DNA from: Trichaptum fuscoviolaceum
Taxonomy: Eukaryota > Basidiomycota > Agaricomycetes > Hymenochaetales > Trichaptaceae
DNA length: 64,000 bases
Reading direction: 5' to 3'
NCBI GenBank assembly: GCA_910574455.1
Contig: CAJSYZ010000003.1
Coordinates: 2,913,250 to 2,977,249 of the forward strand
Made by a program: the position numbers and the translations under genes. Under the pieces are notes generated by a model. It did not search any database. It saw only the letters and a program-made list of their open reading frames with translations, and was not told the origin of the DNA. Shown in pieces: positions 15,266-30,238 of the stretch. Every line of letters begins with the position of its first letter. Position 1 is the stretch's first letter.

Positions 15266-15972
15266 TTTTCTTCTCCCTTTACCTTGTCGACTTGCTCTCG
15301 TTCGCTATCTTTCTTCTTTATTGCGTCGAATTACTCTGTATTAGGATGCAGTGTTTAGGATAGAGTCAATTCATTCGCACATTGTCGCACTTCTGGAAGT
15401 ATTGGCAGGGTTTATTCCTTACTTAACTGGTCTTCATCTTATTTTGACATTATTTGGTACGTCGTATAAACAGCAGCTCAGCGCTATGGTTTCAGAATTT
15501 ATATGTATGTATTCCCGCTCCCAAGACTGGAATGACTAGTCACCCCGAATTTCGTCTGTGATTAAGTAACCGTTCTTCTGTGGTAGACGCAGAACATCTT
15601 CCGTATTCCAGACTACGAACCACTGCTTCATTCTTCTGCTGTCAGACATTTTGCTCTGAACCCATGCCTCGCGATCTACACGTGCTCGAGGATGTACGTC
15701 GGCCAACGTGGCTACAGCATGGATTACAGTTGAAGTTGCAGACTGCTCGAGTGACAGGGCAATAAGAGACACGTGTGGATGTCATTGTTCCTCCTGCGAC
15801 TGAAAAACGGTCTGTTGGGCGCGAAAACCTCGTGAGAGACCGTCGAACGAGGTGGAAGGACAGTGAAGAGTGGAACCTATTGGACCAAAGAATAGTCCGT
15901 CATGATTGTGTTATTAAACTGTAACAGAAAGGAAGAGATGCAAGGTGAAATGTGTCTGCCCAGAACAGATGT
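15266..15972. other. Intergenic with one unassigned minus-strand ORF
   Basis: The 707-base gap lies between convergent 3' ends. A minus-strand open frame, about 15772 to 15536, contains an oddly protein-like stretch (RMKQWFVVWNTEDVLRLPQ, NGYLITDEI). Its only internal ATG start (near 15648) would give 37 residues. It might be the last exon of a small unrecognised gene, but no upstream exon with clean splice sites is evident. Confidence 0.25.
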
Positions 15973-17770
15973 TCATATCCTCCACTTTAATGCGTTAATC
16001 CCCCCCTTGCTCGGCAAGTTTCTTCTTTTCCTCTTCTTCTTTTGCGGCCCGCTCTTCCGCTTCTACAACTTCCACGTCAAGGGGGAACGTCAGAATAGCC
16101 GCGACTCCCGTTAACAGGTTCAGCTCTATTACGGGAGAAGAGTAGGAGACCCGACAAAAGCAAGTAAGTTTTATAGGAAGGAGAGGTACTAAAGAAAACG
16201 AAACGACTCACGTTGTCCTGATTCGTGCATGCTGGAGAAAATAAGAACTTCGCTACCTTTTCGCCGCACCGATTCTACAAGCTTGACGTATTTCTTTCTC
16301 ACCGCAGGGTCATTGGCACTAGCACGAGAGGAAGGCGTGACATGGGTTAGAAAAGACCTTTGAGCAGATGGATACAAGACACTTCTAGTCTACTCACCGG
16401 AAAAGCTCGTCGGAGATAAGGAGTGTCCCAATAGCTCCCCTATCGGCAGCTAATGCCACATGATCGGGACCATACCATGCTCGCATCTCATCAACACCCA
16501 GCATTTTGTGAAATCTGCATTGTTATTCGTACGAGAATCAGATACAGTTATATTTGAATCAGCTACTATGGACTCACTTATCCAACATAATCCCTTCGCG
16601 GGCAAACTTCGTCTCTTTTAGTTGGCTCGCAATCTGATTAATGATTGATCACATGAGCGATACGCAGCATATGTGGCCGAAAAGACGTGGGTACGCACCT
16701 CCGGACTCTTCATGACTTCCATGAGACTGTGCACGTGGGGGCTACTGACATGTATCCTCAAAAACTTATTCTTCGCTTGCAGCAAAGCCTTATTGTTAGT
16801 TCTGGTAGCCTGCTCGAATATGTAATCATATACGGCATCCTTTACAAATCCTGGGCTTGCGATAATGATCGCCTTCAAGGATGAGTATGGTATATGCCTC
16901 AAGAAGGACTGGTAAAGTGTTTCATAAAAGCGATTAAGCCCTTTATCATGCAGAGTCGTGGAGCCCGTGCGCTTCCGCGGAACTGGGACTTCAACCCTTT
17001 GCCTGATGACTGTCATGTGCTCGGATAGCAAGCAGACAGCGGCAGTTCCTGTAGGAGGTTTTGGTAAGAGACGCTCATTTCAACGTGTATGGCATGCCTT
17101 CTCCGCAGACAATGGCACCAACTTCTGCCCCCCTTCCCTCTTCACACGCTTCGTTGACTCGTTGCAGTGCGATGCTATCCCATTCGCCTTTCACTATTCG
17201 CACATCTCTATTTGTCTCGAGGTCTAGCGTGTGATATGCACCCATCTTTACGAACTGGTTCTCTGATGTGACTCGCCCAGATATAGACAGAGTGGCTCCC
17301 TGAGAAGCAGATGCGGAAGACAAAGAGCCAGCAGCATTTCCAGAAGCTGATACGGATGAGGATGGCGCGTTCGATGAAGAGACAGCAGGGGAAAAGTGCA
17401 TCTTCTCCACACGAAGTGTAAGAGTCGTTTTCACTCTTCGAGAGTCGGTTGAGCCTGTGGCTGACTCTGTCTGAACACGCCTTGGCGATCATGATCAGAT
17501 GCAGTCTCAGAGGATTATTAAAGAAGCTCTACCTTATAGCAGGAGCCCTAACTTCATCTCCCTAAAAGCAGTATGAGACAGACATTCCTCGAGCTTATTT
17601 ATAAGGGCCACCTCCTGTATAAGATTGTATAGATGCCACATATCTTCGTCCTCTTCCGGACGAACGGTAAAATAACCCTAGCATTTTAGACTGCCTCAGT
17701 AAGGGAGACAGATAAATCGGCTATTTCTTACTGATCGATCCTTCTCTAGATGCTTCCCAACGATCTTCAT
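15973..17770 (-). CDS. DOM34: Pelota/Dom34 ribosome rescue factor
   Basis: Cytosolic eRF1 paralogue that, with Hbs1, splits stalled ribosomes in no-go and non-stop mRNA decay. The first exon encodes [13 protein letters not shown], followed by [18 protein letters not shown] (N-terminal Lsm-like domain), [35 protein letters not shown], the eRF1-2 core ([38 protein letters not shown]) and the eRF1-3 domain ending [18 protein letters not shown]. The catalytic GGQ of true eRF1 is absent, as expected. The C-terminus is acidic then Lys/Glu rich. A Ser/Ala-rich insert ([12 protein letters not shown]) in the N-domain is unusual. PLP1 is divergent. Confidence 0.92.
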
Positions 17771-18176
17771 TGTGTAAGTAGGATTGAGTGATTTCCCGTC
17801 CGAGTTTACAGGTAGACAGAGGTTAGATTGAAGGGAATGGTTTGTGAGAAGAAGGATCGTATAACTTGTCCCAAGATACCATCTTATGGCACAGCCACAG
17901 TACGTCATAAATTTCTTGATTGTTAGTAGTACTACTACTAGTACTACTAGTAGTAGTAGTAACCGCCGTATTTGGCAGTAACCTCGGAGATCAACAACTC
18001 CAACTTGAAGTTAGCGTTGAGTCGAGTTCTGAACTTGAACGTGCCTTCAGGAGTTCTTTATTATACGACGCTATCGCTCGAGATAACTCACCCTCTGACA
18101 TCCAGCAAGATTCTCATCGACCCTGGTAGTAACTGCAACATAAGTATAATAACTTGCGATCCTCTGAGGCGCAAAA
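17771..18176. promoter_or_regulatory. Divergent DOM34/PLP1 intergenic region
   Basis: This 406-base region separates the two start codons and must contain both promoters. Its most notable content is a self-complementary trinucleotide tract at about 17925-17961, listed separately. No other element was recognised. Confidence 0.4.
17925..17961. repeat. Palindromic TAG/TAC trinucleotide tract
   Basis: Thirty-seven bases of alternating TAG and TAC triplets (TAGTAGTACTACTACTAGTA and so on). Because TAG/CTA and GTA/TAC runs meet in opposite orders, the tract contains several overlapping perfect inverted repeats and could extrude a hairpin or cruciform. It sits in a divergent promoter. Confidence 0.75.
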
Positions 18177-19069
18177 ATGGCTTCGGGACATACGAGCGAT
18201 GATGAATTGTTTGCTGAACTGGAGAAGGAGATTGATGACGACTTTGACCTTGGGGCCCTGCGGGAACAGCGTATAGAGGAGCTCAGTAGGGAGTGAGTAT
18301 CAGCTACTCAATAAAAGCAGTTTACTCAGCTTTTGCGAAGGATGAGAGAGATCAGAAATATGAGGGATCAAAATCACGGAAAGCTTACTGAAATTGTGGA
18401 CGAAAAGGAGGTCATCCAAACGAGTGCGTGAGTGAATGTTCCCTTGAGATGCATAGGTGATTGAGTATATGACTTTTGAAGAAAGGAGAAGAAATGTGTG
18501 ATCCATTTTTATCACAGAGACTTCAAGCGATGCGAAATAATGAACAAGCATCTTGAGGTTCGTTCCTTCCAACTCAAAATTTCAACTCCGACATCATCTA
18601 CTACCACAACAGACCTTAGCCGAAAAATACTTTGAAACGAGATTCTTAAAGGTTTTCGTGGAGAACGTTCCTTGGCTAGTAGAGAAGCTGGTAATTAAGG
18701 TGCTACCATGTGTCATCTGCTTCATCGACGGTGTTTCAAAGGAACGGTGAGTTACTCATTGTTTTAAGCTTCACTTAACTGACTGACTAGTCGAATTTAT
18801 CAGCCTCGTTGGTTTTGAAGATTTTGGAAACTCAGATAGCTTTCAAACGGCAGCCCTTGAGTTACGCCTCCAACAGAGTGGTATGAATAATCATTATCTT
18901 CCATAAATTATCTTTCCTGAGGTTTAATTTCCCTCTTTGCAAAGGCGTAATCGAGAAAGGGGAAGCTTCGAGAGCTCCGCTTCGTCCACAACACGGCTCT
19001 GAAGTTGCGCACACAGGCATCCGAAGAGCGGCTGGCACTGGGGATGATGATTCTGATCTCGACCTATAG
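18177..19069 (+). CDS. PLP1: Phosducin-like / TXNDC9 protein
   Basis: Cytosolic thioredoxin-fold co-chaperone of the CCT chaperonin, needed for tubulin and actin folding. Five or so exons begin MASGHTSDDELFAELEKEID, then RMREIRNMRDQNHGKLTEI, a CVIHFYHRDFKRCEIMNKHL beta-alpha unit, TLAEKYFETRFLKVFVENVP, WLVEKLVIKVLPCVICFIDG and LVGFEDFGNSDSFQT, matching the TXNDC9 domain order. The redox CxxC is lacking, as normal for phosducin-like proteins. The tail is acidic (DDDSDLDL). The start ATG follows the divergent promoter shared with DOM34. Confidence 0.9.
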
Positions 19070-19249
19070 TGGCTGAATGTGTGGCTGACCGATCTGCACT
19101 CCTCGATCCTCCCTCTGACGTCACGTGTATTTTTGTACATAAAGGACCGTCGCAATCAATACTGCATGTTTACTTCTTGTTCTCGTCGATCATCCCGGTC
19201 TTCTGTTGGGCTTCTTATTCGTCACCTGTTCCTAGCGGGCCCCTCTTTT

Positions 19250-21673
19250 ATGAGCCACAATCCTGCTGCAATGTCCAAACGCACTCATGAAGCAGTTCTG
19301 GAGGAAGGCGCAAACAGACAATCGAATAAGAAAGCTCGTGTGCAAACGAAGGAACTGTATAACAAGGTTGCAACAGCAGCAGCGGCAGCGGCAGTTGACA
19401 GAGATCCCCCACTTTACAAGCTTTTAGATCTTGTGAATTCCGGTCCCAAGAAAACAGGCCGAGGCGACGCAGTTGTGTACTGGATGAGAATGGAAGATAT
19501 GCGAGGTGCGTAAATGACATACCTTAAGCCTGACTACACTTATAAGCTCTACAGTAATTGATAATAGAGCCCTGGATGCAGCATCGAGACATGCTGAAGA
19601 AGATGGTGTCCCCCTCATCGTTCTTTTCATAATCAGCCCCGAAGATTATGAAGCTCATGACCGAGGACCTCGAAGGATCGACTTTATGCTTCGTAACTTA
19701 TCTATCATAAAGGTGACGCGTTACGAGTCAACAAGAATATTGTCGCTCATGTGAAGATACTTATTAGGATCAATTAGCCCAGCTTCATATCCCTTTATGC
19801 GTATTCACTTTGAGACCCAGGCGTTTGATTCCTGAAAAAGTTGTTTCCATACTCGAAGAATGGAACTCGAAGGTCCTTTTCGCCAATATATCATATGAGC
19901 TGGATGAGCTTCGTCGGGACATCAAGACCTGCGAACTTTCCCGGAGTAGAAGCTTGCAATGCTTGTTTGTCCAGGACAAGTTGGTCGTCGACCCTGGAGT
20001 CATTAAAACAAATGAAGGGAAACCCTACGCCGTAAGTCATTAGTACTTCTGCGTGTTGGCCTGTGATTCACATTGGCTGCTTAGGTTTACTCACCTTGGC
20101 AAAGGAAGTGGCTGTCGTACTTGAACAACAATCTGGATCTCCTTTCTGAAGTTCCCATGCCTAGGGCAAACGATAAGTCGATAAGGGTATCCGACAAATT
20201 CTGCAAGATGTTTGACATAGTTGTGCCGGACGTTGTAGACGGCTTCGTTTGCTATGACAGGGACAATATGAAGAATTATTGGCCTGCTGGTTCCGCTGTA
20301 GCGTATACTGTAAGATGTGGGAGGAGACCGTGCGAAGTTGCTAATCATCCTCTTAGGTTCTCCATCGTTTTCTGCATACAAGGGCACGAGTAGAACAGAT
20401 GAGCGATGTGTCACCAATTTCTGATGGCGCAGAAGAAAGCGTGAAAGAGAGTCGTATAATCAAATATGCAGACGAGAGGAACTACACGAGCACAGATACA
20501 ACATCACGTCTTAGGTAGGGTCTAACCTTTATGCTACAAGACGGCTCAAGTCACATTTTATAGCCCTTATCTAGCCTCCGGTGTTATCTCAGCTCGAGCC
20601 TGTATACGAGCAACCATGAACCTCCTGAAATCTACGAAAGTCGAGGGTACCCGGGGTAATGGGGTTGGAATGTGGGTTCAAGAAGTCGGTAAGGCTGAGC
20701 TTCTGCAACGAATGCCAACGACTGCGCGAGAATGACTACGAAAATAGCATGGCGTGATTTCTATAATCATGTCCTAGTGGCATTCCCGCGAGTATCGATG
20801 GGTCGACCTTATTTGGAGAAGTTCGCAAGTGTAAAATGGGAGGTGAACGAACAACATCTGCAAGCATGGAAAGATGGCAAGACTGGCGTTCCCATTGTTG
20901 ATGCGGTATGTCATATACTAGTAATGGCCCTTGCCTTAAATGGTGAATAATATTGCACTTCAGGCTATGCGGCAGATGAAAGAATTCGGTGGGTGGTAAC
21001 GTTAATTGTCTTCTGCACGACACACAGAATTGCTGACTATCTCAAAAATAGGATGGATGCACAATCGTTGCAGGATGATAGTGGCGATGTATCTCACGAA
21101 GGATCTCATGCTGGATTGGCGGTTAGTGTTTTATATTATTTCCAAACTTTCATATATAATTCAATGAAACTCGTCAGGTTGGGTGAAAAGGTGAGTTAAA
21201 TTTCACTCTTATTCGCCTGTTTTTCTGAAGACACTGCTCTGTAGTACTTCATGGAGAACCTGATAGACGGCGACCTTGCGTCCAACAATGGAGGCTGGCA
21301 ATGGAGCGCTAGCACAGGCACGGACCCGCAACCATATTTCAGGATATTCAATCCCATTTCTCAAAGCGAAAAGGTAGGAGCTGTTGCACCCCTTGATTGT
21401 TTTGCAGCAATTCATACTATTGTATTTCCTAGGCCGATCCCTCCGGTGATTATATCCGATATTATGTCCCTGAACTCGCTAAGCTTTCTGGGAAAGGTAA
21501 AGCACTAATTGACTGCTTGTTTCTCTACTTACTTCATCGTTTTATCATAACCAGCTATACACGATCCGCCTTCCGAAAGTGCTTCGAAGCATAGCTATCC
21601 TAAGCCTCTGGTCGATCACAAAACGGCCAGAGAAAGGACATTGAGAAGATACAAAAACCCAGGAGAGGAATGA
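19250..21673 (+). CDS. PHR1: CPD photolyase, class I
   Basis: Blue-light flavoprotein that repairs UV-induced cyclobutane pyrimidine dimers. The N-terminal extension ([17 protein letters not shown]) is basic and could be a nuclear or mitochondrial signal. The antenna-binding Rossmann domain reads [31 protein letters not shown] and [20 protein letters not shown]. The FAD domain contains [69 protein letters not shown] and [20 protein letters not shown], including the Trp and Asn residues that line the FAD/substrate pocket, and ends [12 protein letters not shown]. About ten exons are needed. The start is the first in-frame ATG; a second ATG eight codons later is possible. Confidence 0.93.
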
Positions 21674-24832
<3,159 letters not shown>

Positions 24833-25219
24833 GTTTGAGCAGCGAATTTATGATCCTCATTTGTCCAAGAGTGTTATGACCGTCGTAGTATCGCTGCCCA
24901 CGGCCGTTTTAGAGCTTGAGGTCGAATGTCATTTTTTCATCCATGGTGGTATTTTACGGAACACGGAGCCGAGATATGTCTGATGAGGCTTATATACAAC
25001 TTGCCCACGAGTGCTTCTGAATAAATCATGGAATCCCTTTCAGTCTCTATCAACTTGAAGTATTCCTGGAGAAGCCACTGGCATTCAAGATGATCCGGCG
25101 TTCGCCGCCGAACTTCAAGTTCACAGCCACTACTACTGGTAATAGCACATTGCACTCTTCTGTGTCTTTGTTCTCTCGCCCCGAACACACCCTCGATATC
25201 ATTGAGAGTTTCTTCAGAT
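24833..25219. other. Intergenic, SWT1 promoter
   Basis: The 387-base gap lies between tandem genes. I see no coding or RNA signal in it. Confidence 0.5.
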
Positions 25220-26907
25220 ATGCTTCACTCAGGGAAGACATATGCAACCACTAATCAATCAAGATGGGCTTCCGCTGCGAACTCAAAGTCTCCGTACACT
25301 GGCGCTTCGTCGGGCTACAACAGCCACTACAGCCACTTCACCAGACCTGAGGCATCTTCTGCAGCACTTCCAGATGCGTCTCCAGGGGCTGGGCCTGCAT
25401 CATACTTGACTGATCCAGCTCTTAGGCAAATAGATGAGTTTGCAAATAGCATGGATGTAGACTCCGAGGTGAGTGGCAATCATTGATCTGAGATAGTCAT
25501 ATGTCAAAGGGCTTAGCTGCGCTATTTGCATTCCGTGGTTTAGGAAGGCTGGAGAAATTCTAATATGATTAGAATGACCTCAGGTCAAATCTCAATTGTA
25601 CTCGACACGAACGTCCTGCTTGGACAGTTGGATGTTATGCAGCAGTTTGCTGAGGATGTAGCAAGAGTTGGCGAACCCATATCGATCGTTATACCCGGTG
25701 TCGTGGTGCAGGAGTTAGACTAGTAAGTCCACTCTGGGGTTCCGAACCGAACTTTATTTATTATCTTAATATCCATCGCATGACAGTCAAAAGGCTGACA
25801 GGAGCAGAGATTTGGGCTGGCCTGCACGAATGGCTTCTACCTGGATACTATCGAAATTGAGGGAACGGAAAGTCGTTCGGGGGCAAGCTTACCAGGAGAC
25901 ACTTCAGACGTCCGGGAGCTGGAGAAAAAGAGACTCCGTATGTTGTCCTAAGCGCTATCCGGATCATTGATGAATCGATGGTTATTCTTCAAGCATATGT
26001 CCAATGACGATTTAATTGTTGACTGTTGTCTTTACCTTCGAGACAAGAAGGGGCATCATGTATTGGCAATTAGCAGAGACCATAACTTGTGTAATCTTGC
26101 TGAGTCCCAAGGTGCGTATAATATTTCATGCGTAGTGGATATTTTATCGATTTATAAGATTCTATAGGCATTCATACTTTAAATCCAAAGGATTATCATC
26201 ACTGGTCAAGCAGGACGCTTGTTAAAACGATATTCGGAGATGCCTATCCGGAGGACAGATTGAGGGCCTTTTCGGAATTCAAAGAGACGTTCAGACCCAA
26301 ACGTATACGTCAAGCTTTGGACGAGGAACTAGGCTTTCAGCCAGCCTCCCAGCCCGTCATGGATGACGACGGTATGGACATAGACGATGGCTTCGTTGCT
26401 GACATCGAACCTCCCCCGCAACATCTTTTGGACGATCTGCACGACCAGGTTCTCTTGCACTTCACGATATTGCTCACAGAACTACTTCGACGCGTAGCTC
26501 CGTCTTTGTTCACGCAAAAGCCTGCGAAATCCGGAGCAGCGGCCTCTATGTATGCATCGTCTGTCGTGTCAAAGCCCGTCCGAGACTGGACTGCGCGCGA
26601 TATCCTGAAATATCTCTGTGATGTGCGGCGTTTCCCATCGAGCGCTTCTCGTGCCGACAAAGAGGCAGTTTCGCAAAACGTTTCTCGCTTGGTCAACTTC
26701 CTCACCCACAAATACGATAAGCAAGGAATTGGACGGAGTGGCCAGCACTGGTCTCGAGCTGATTGGGTTTCGTGCCTTGAGACTTTGAGGGCTGTTGGAA
26801 GGATTTATGCGGATGAAGCGATTCAAAACTCAATTGCGCAGCTTGAACCTCAGGTGGTGTTGGTGTTTGAGACACCTATGCGGCCGACAGGGATTGGTGG
26901 ATTCTGA
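25220..26907 (+). CDS. SWT1: Swt1-like PIN-domain endoribonuclease
   Basis: Nuclear PIN-domain RNase; yeast Swt1 works in quality control of mRNPs at the nuclear pore. The N-terminal exon is Ser/Ala-rich and disordered, from the ATG at 25220. The PIN fold starts ISIVLDTNVLLGQLDV (first acidic residue), then ISIVIPGVVVQELDYQK, LGWPARMASTWIL, NDDLIVDCCLYLRDKKG (second acidic cluster) and HVLAISRDHNLCNLAESQG (third). A large C-terminal helical region follows (DQVLLHFTILLTELLRR, WSRADWVSCLETLRAVG), as in Swt1. The introns lie at about 25470-25545, 25720-25790, one in the 25.9 kb region, and 26110-26170. The catalytic acidic residues look intact. Confidence 0.87.
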
Positions 26908-27277
26908 TTCTAATTAGAGCTTTGACCGATAGGCCTCAGGTTCTACTCACCTCATTTACTACTTTCTCACTTACGGATTGGTACACATACCGCATTTTTT
27001 GTATATAATTCGCATTTCTTCATACTTGTAACATAGTCAATAACATGCAATTGACACCATTGGAATTTAAAGCTATTCGTTCGGGCGTCATCCCAGTATG
27101 GTCATCGTGCCGAAGCGGGCGAACTTGGCGTGGGAACTGCTGTGGATATACCAACTGCAATTTGCCACCGAAATCAGTCCAGTCCAACAGGCACACTTCC
27201 GCAGCCTCTCCTCCTCCTCCTCCTTCAAAACGACACCTGCCCCCTGGTGGTGTCCCCCATCTACACTACCGCCCACC
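26908..27277. other. Intergenic, glycosyltransferase promoter
   Basis: The 370-base gap includes a pyrimidine-rich CTCCTCCTCCTCC run at about 27210 just upstream of the next ATG, a common basidiomycete promoter feature. No gene is seen. Confidence 0.45.
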
Positions 27278-29107
27278 ATGGCAAGCAGGCGGCGGACCCT
27301 ACAAATATTTCTAGCAATACTCGCCCTCATCTTGGTTGGCACGGTCGTCGTTCTGTCCTCCATCTCGGTTTATCTTTCCATTGATAACGCTGCGTATCTC
27401 ACCGAGGACGAGGTTGGCTACCCCGACGGCGACGCGACGTGGAACGCGACCGCTCATGGAAAGGTCGAGCGTATTCCTCGTATCCTTCACCAGACATGGA
27501 AGAGTGAAACTTTGCCAGACCGCTGGAAGGATATATCACAGGAATGCAGAGATATGATGCACGACTAGTGAGTTTCGTCTCAGCTTTCACATTCAAGACG
27601 CTTCTTCCCAGTCCTTTGGTCGCACTGGACGCGTCTTATCCTTGACTATGGGTGCTCTTGATTAGGGTGCTTTAAATGCTAACGGCTATTCTTCAGCGAC
27701 TACAAACTATGGACAGACGCGAGTTCCCGCGAGTTTATCGCGGAATTTTACCCATGGTTCCTCGACACCTTCGACTCCTACACATATCCCATTCAACGTG
27801 CAGACGCTATTCGTTATTTCGTATTATACCACTATGGAGGTGTTTACCTCGACCTCGACGTGGGTTGCAAGCGTCGGCTGGACCGACTCCTTGTTTATCC
27901 AGTTATCTTACCCAAGACGATACCAGTCGGCGTCTCCAACGACTTGATGTTTGCGGAGAAAGGACATCCATTCTTGGAACAGACCATTCACAACCTCATC
28001 ACTTTTGATCATAGTTGGGTCTTGAACTACCCCACTGTCATGTTCTCCACTGGCCCAATGTTCTTGTCAGCCCAGTACGGCTTCTGGACATCTTCGCATA
28101 GCCCACCGCCGGATATGCCTGGTGGCGAAATCCGTATCCTGCCCAAATCACTCTATGGCAAGAACGCAAAGCCAGAGGAAGCTCCGCATGCCTTCTTCTC
28201 GCATTACTACGGCAGCAGCTGGCATGCAGATGACGCTGCGTTCATTGGCTTCTTAGGAAAGTGGGGCAAGGGCCTGATGTGGATTGGGTTCTTCCTTCTC
28301 ATTGCCGGAACGATCAATCTGCTTTGGAAAAGGAAGAGCAAGCGGTCCGAATCTGGAAGGGGGGGCGGATATGAGATTTTGTTGCCTCGTACCTACCAGC
28401 GCAATGGTAGATGGCATTTCGACCTTGGCTTCTTCTCGCTCGGTTCGCGAGGCCTGTCAAGTAATTCTGGCTCTCCTGCATACCCATCATCTCCGAGCAT
28501 TGATGAAGATACTATGCCTATGCTTCCTCTTTCACTGAACGTTCGTCCACCATCACCATCTTCATCTGACTCTTCCGGAGAAATTGCGCTTGGAGGTTCC
28601 CGAAACGGAGGGATTTTCAACGCGCTCTCCCGTGCCAGTAACCGTGTCGTATCGTCCCTCACAGGTGCTCGTGAACGTCCGCGCGGTCGACCATCCAGTC
28701 GGCGCCGTGGCGTATTGTTCTTCCTACCTGCCGTCCTGACACCTGCCGTGGTGGCCGATTTGGGCTCTCGGCGGCCGAGCCCCACACGATCGGCATCCGG
28801 AACACCTCTTCCTGGGCGTCCGCAGCACGCCTCATCCGAAAAGGGTGACCTTCGCGACCTTGAAGAAGCGGACGTTTTCACGGCATCAAGCAGCCGTTAT
28901 GGTCGGAATGGGTCTGCGAGCTCTACTTTGCGTATCTCGCGACCCTCCACACCTGGTGTCTCCTCATCTCTGCCCTCATCCAGTGACATACCTTCGCCAC
29001 AGGCACTCCCTCCCTCTTATTCCGCCGCGACGGGTAGCGCTAGTGCAGCGGCTCGCTCTTCGGTTTGGAATGCAGAAGGTACATGGGAGGATTGGGAATC
29101 GCGATAA
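27278..29107 (+). CDS. SUR1: MIPC-synthase-like GT32 mannosyltransferase
   Basis: Golgi enzyme that adds mannose to inositol-phosphorylceramide (yeast Sur1/Csh1 family, DXD glycosyltransferase). Two exons, with the intron at about 27567-27696. A type-II signal anchor (LQIFLAILALILVGTVVVL) opens the protein. Then come IPRILHQTWKSETLPDRW, YKLWTDASSREFIAEFYPWF, IQRADAIRYFVLYHYGGVYL, the DLD metal-binding triplet, SNDLMFAEKGHPFL and GPMFLSAQYGFW. A second hydrophobic segment (GLMWIGFFLLIAGTINLLW) follows SHYYGSSWHADD. After that comes an unusually long Ser/Pro/Arg-rich tail of about 200 residues, well beyond the ~380-residue yeast protein. Which sphingolipid it acts on is inference. Confidence 0.87.
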
Positions 29108-29369
29108 TCGTTATTCTCCTCACATTCAGTGTACTTAGTTGTCTCTCGAACATCAATGCGATGTTTCCCTATCTATCATCTATATTAGCGCATTATTTGA
29201 AGGAACCAGCTTTGTGGTCTCTGCCTGGACATTAACTTTACCTAACTGAACATTGTCTTATGAGTAGACAGTAAACATTTATTCTGGAGGTCGCCGATTT
29301 ACATCAAAGATCATACCGCTCGTTTTAGTAGACCGAGTAAATTCTTGGATATCAATGGGACATGCCTTT

Positions 29370-29378
29370 CACTCCTAT
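29370..29378. repeat. 9-bp target-site duplication, left copy
   Basis: CACTCCTAT immediately precedes the left inverted repeat and recurs exactly at 33185-33193 after the right one. Confidence 0.85.
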
Positions 29379-29957
29379 CCAAAATGGGTTTTCCCCCTGG
29401 GAGTAATATTATCTGGCACCGGTAGTAATGTTATCCGGCCCCCCGGGGCATAGTAATATATACCGGCCCCTGGCATAATGTAATACGACCCGTAGTAGTA
29501 ATGCTATGCGGCATATGGTAGAAATAGAATACGGCAATTTTTTATTGTTATCCGCCCGGGCAATATGTAAATCCGCCCATTGGGAGAAATGCTATTTGAC
29601 CGCAGGAGTATATATATCCGACCCGTGGAAGTATATATATCCGACCCATGGAAGTATACATATCTGGCCCTCAAGAGTATTGTTATCCGCCCGCTCGAAG
29701 TATTGTTATCTGACCCGTGGGAGTATATATATCTGGCATGTGAGAGTATTGTTATCTGACCCGTGGAAGTATACATATTCAGCACATGCGAGTAATGATA
29801 TCCGGCACACGGGAGTAATGTTATCCGCCCGCTCGAAGTATTGTTATCTGCCCGCTCCCCCGCCCCAGGAAAGATTCCCCCATATCTCCAGAACGGCTGC
29901 TCCGTTTGACATGTAAGTACCACTGCCGGAGAGCATTTTTGAGCCAGAATACAACTG
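29379..29957. repeat. Left terminal inverted repeat with ~23-nt tandem array
   Basis: From 29386 to about 29862 the sequence is a run of roughly 18-20 degenerate units of 22-24 nt, general form GGRAGTATTNTTATCYGNCC. The array is followed by a unique ~90-bp stretch (ending GAGCCAGAATACAA) repeated in reverse at the right end. The long open frames here are by-products of the array. Confidence 0.85.
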
Positions 29958-30233
29958 TGGTATTTCCGAGACCTTCAGCCTGATTTTTGAATTTATATAA
30001 AGAAATCATTCTTGCTCTAACTTTGCTTGGAATTGAAATGTGATAGAGCATGCAAGGCCCAATTGCAACTCAGTTATCTCATACATATTGGCACCAATAT
30101 GCTAATGGGCTAATATATGACAACAATGAACCAGAGTTCTCATCTTCAGAATATTCATCAAGTCCCATTCCCAACCCGCCCCCCCTTTCGGGACACGCAC
30201 ATTTACGTCGTCTGCGAGTGCAGATGGATGCCA

Positions 30234-30238
30234 GCTGG
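30234..30238. repeat. 5-bp duplication flanking solo LTR, left copy
   Basis: GCTGG directly before the TG of the LTR, repeated at 31855-31859 directly after its CA. Confidence 0.75.

Noticed and set aside
29504..29923. Two overlapping ~136-139-codon open frames on opposite strands
   Set aside because: Both are products of the ~23-nt tandem array in the transposon arm; the repeated text (SGRITIL, MYTSTGR) reflects DNA repeats, not a protein.
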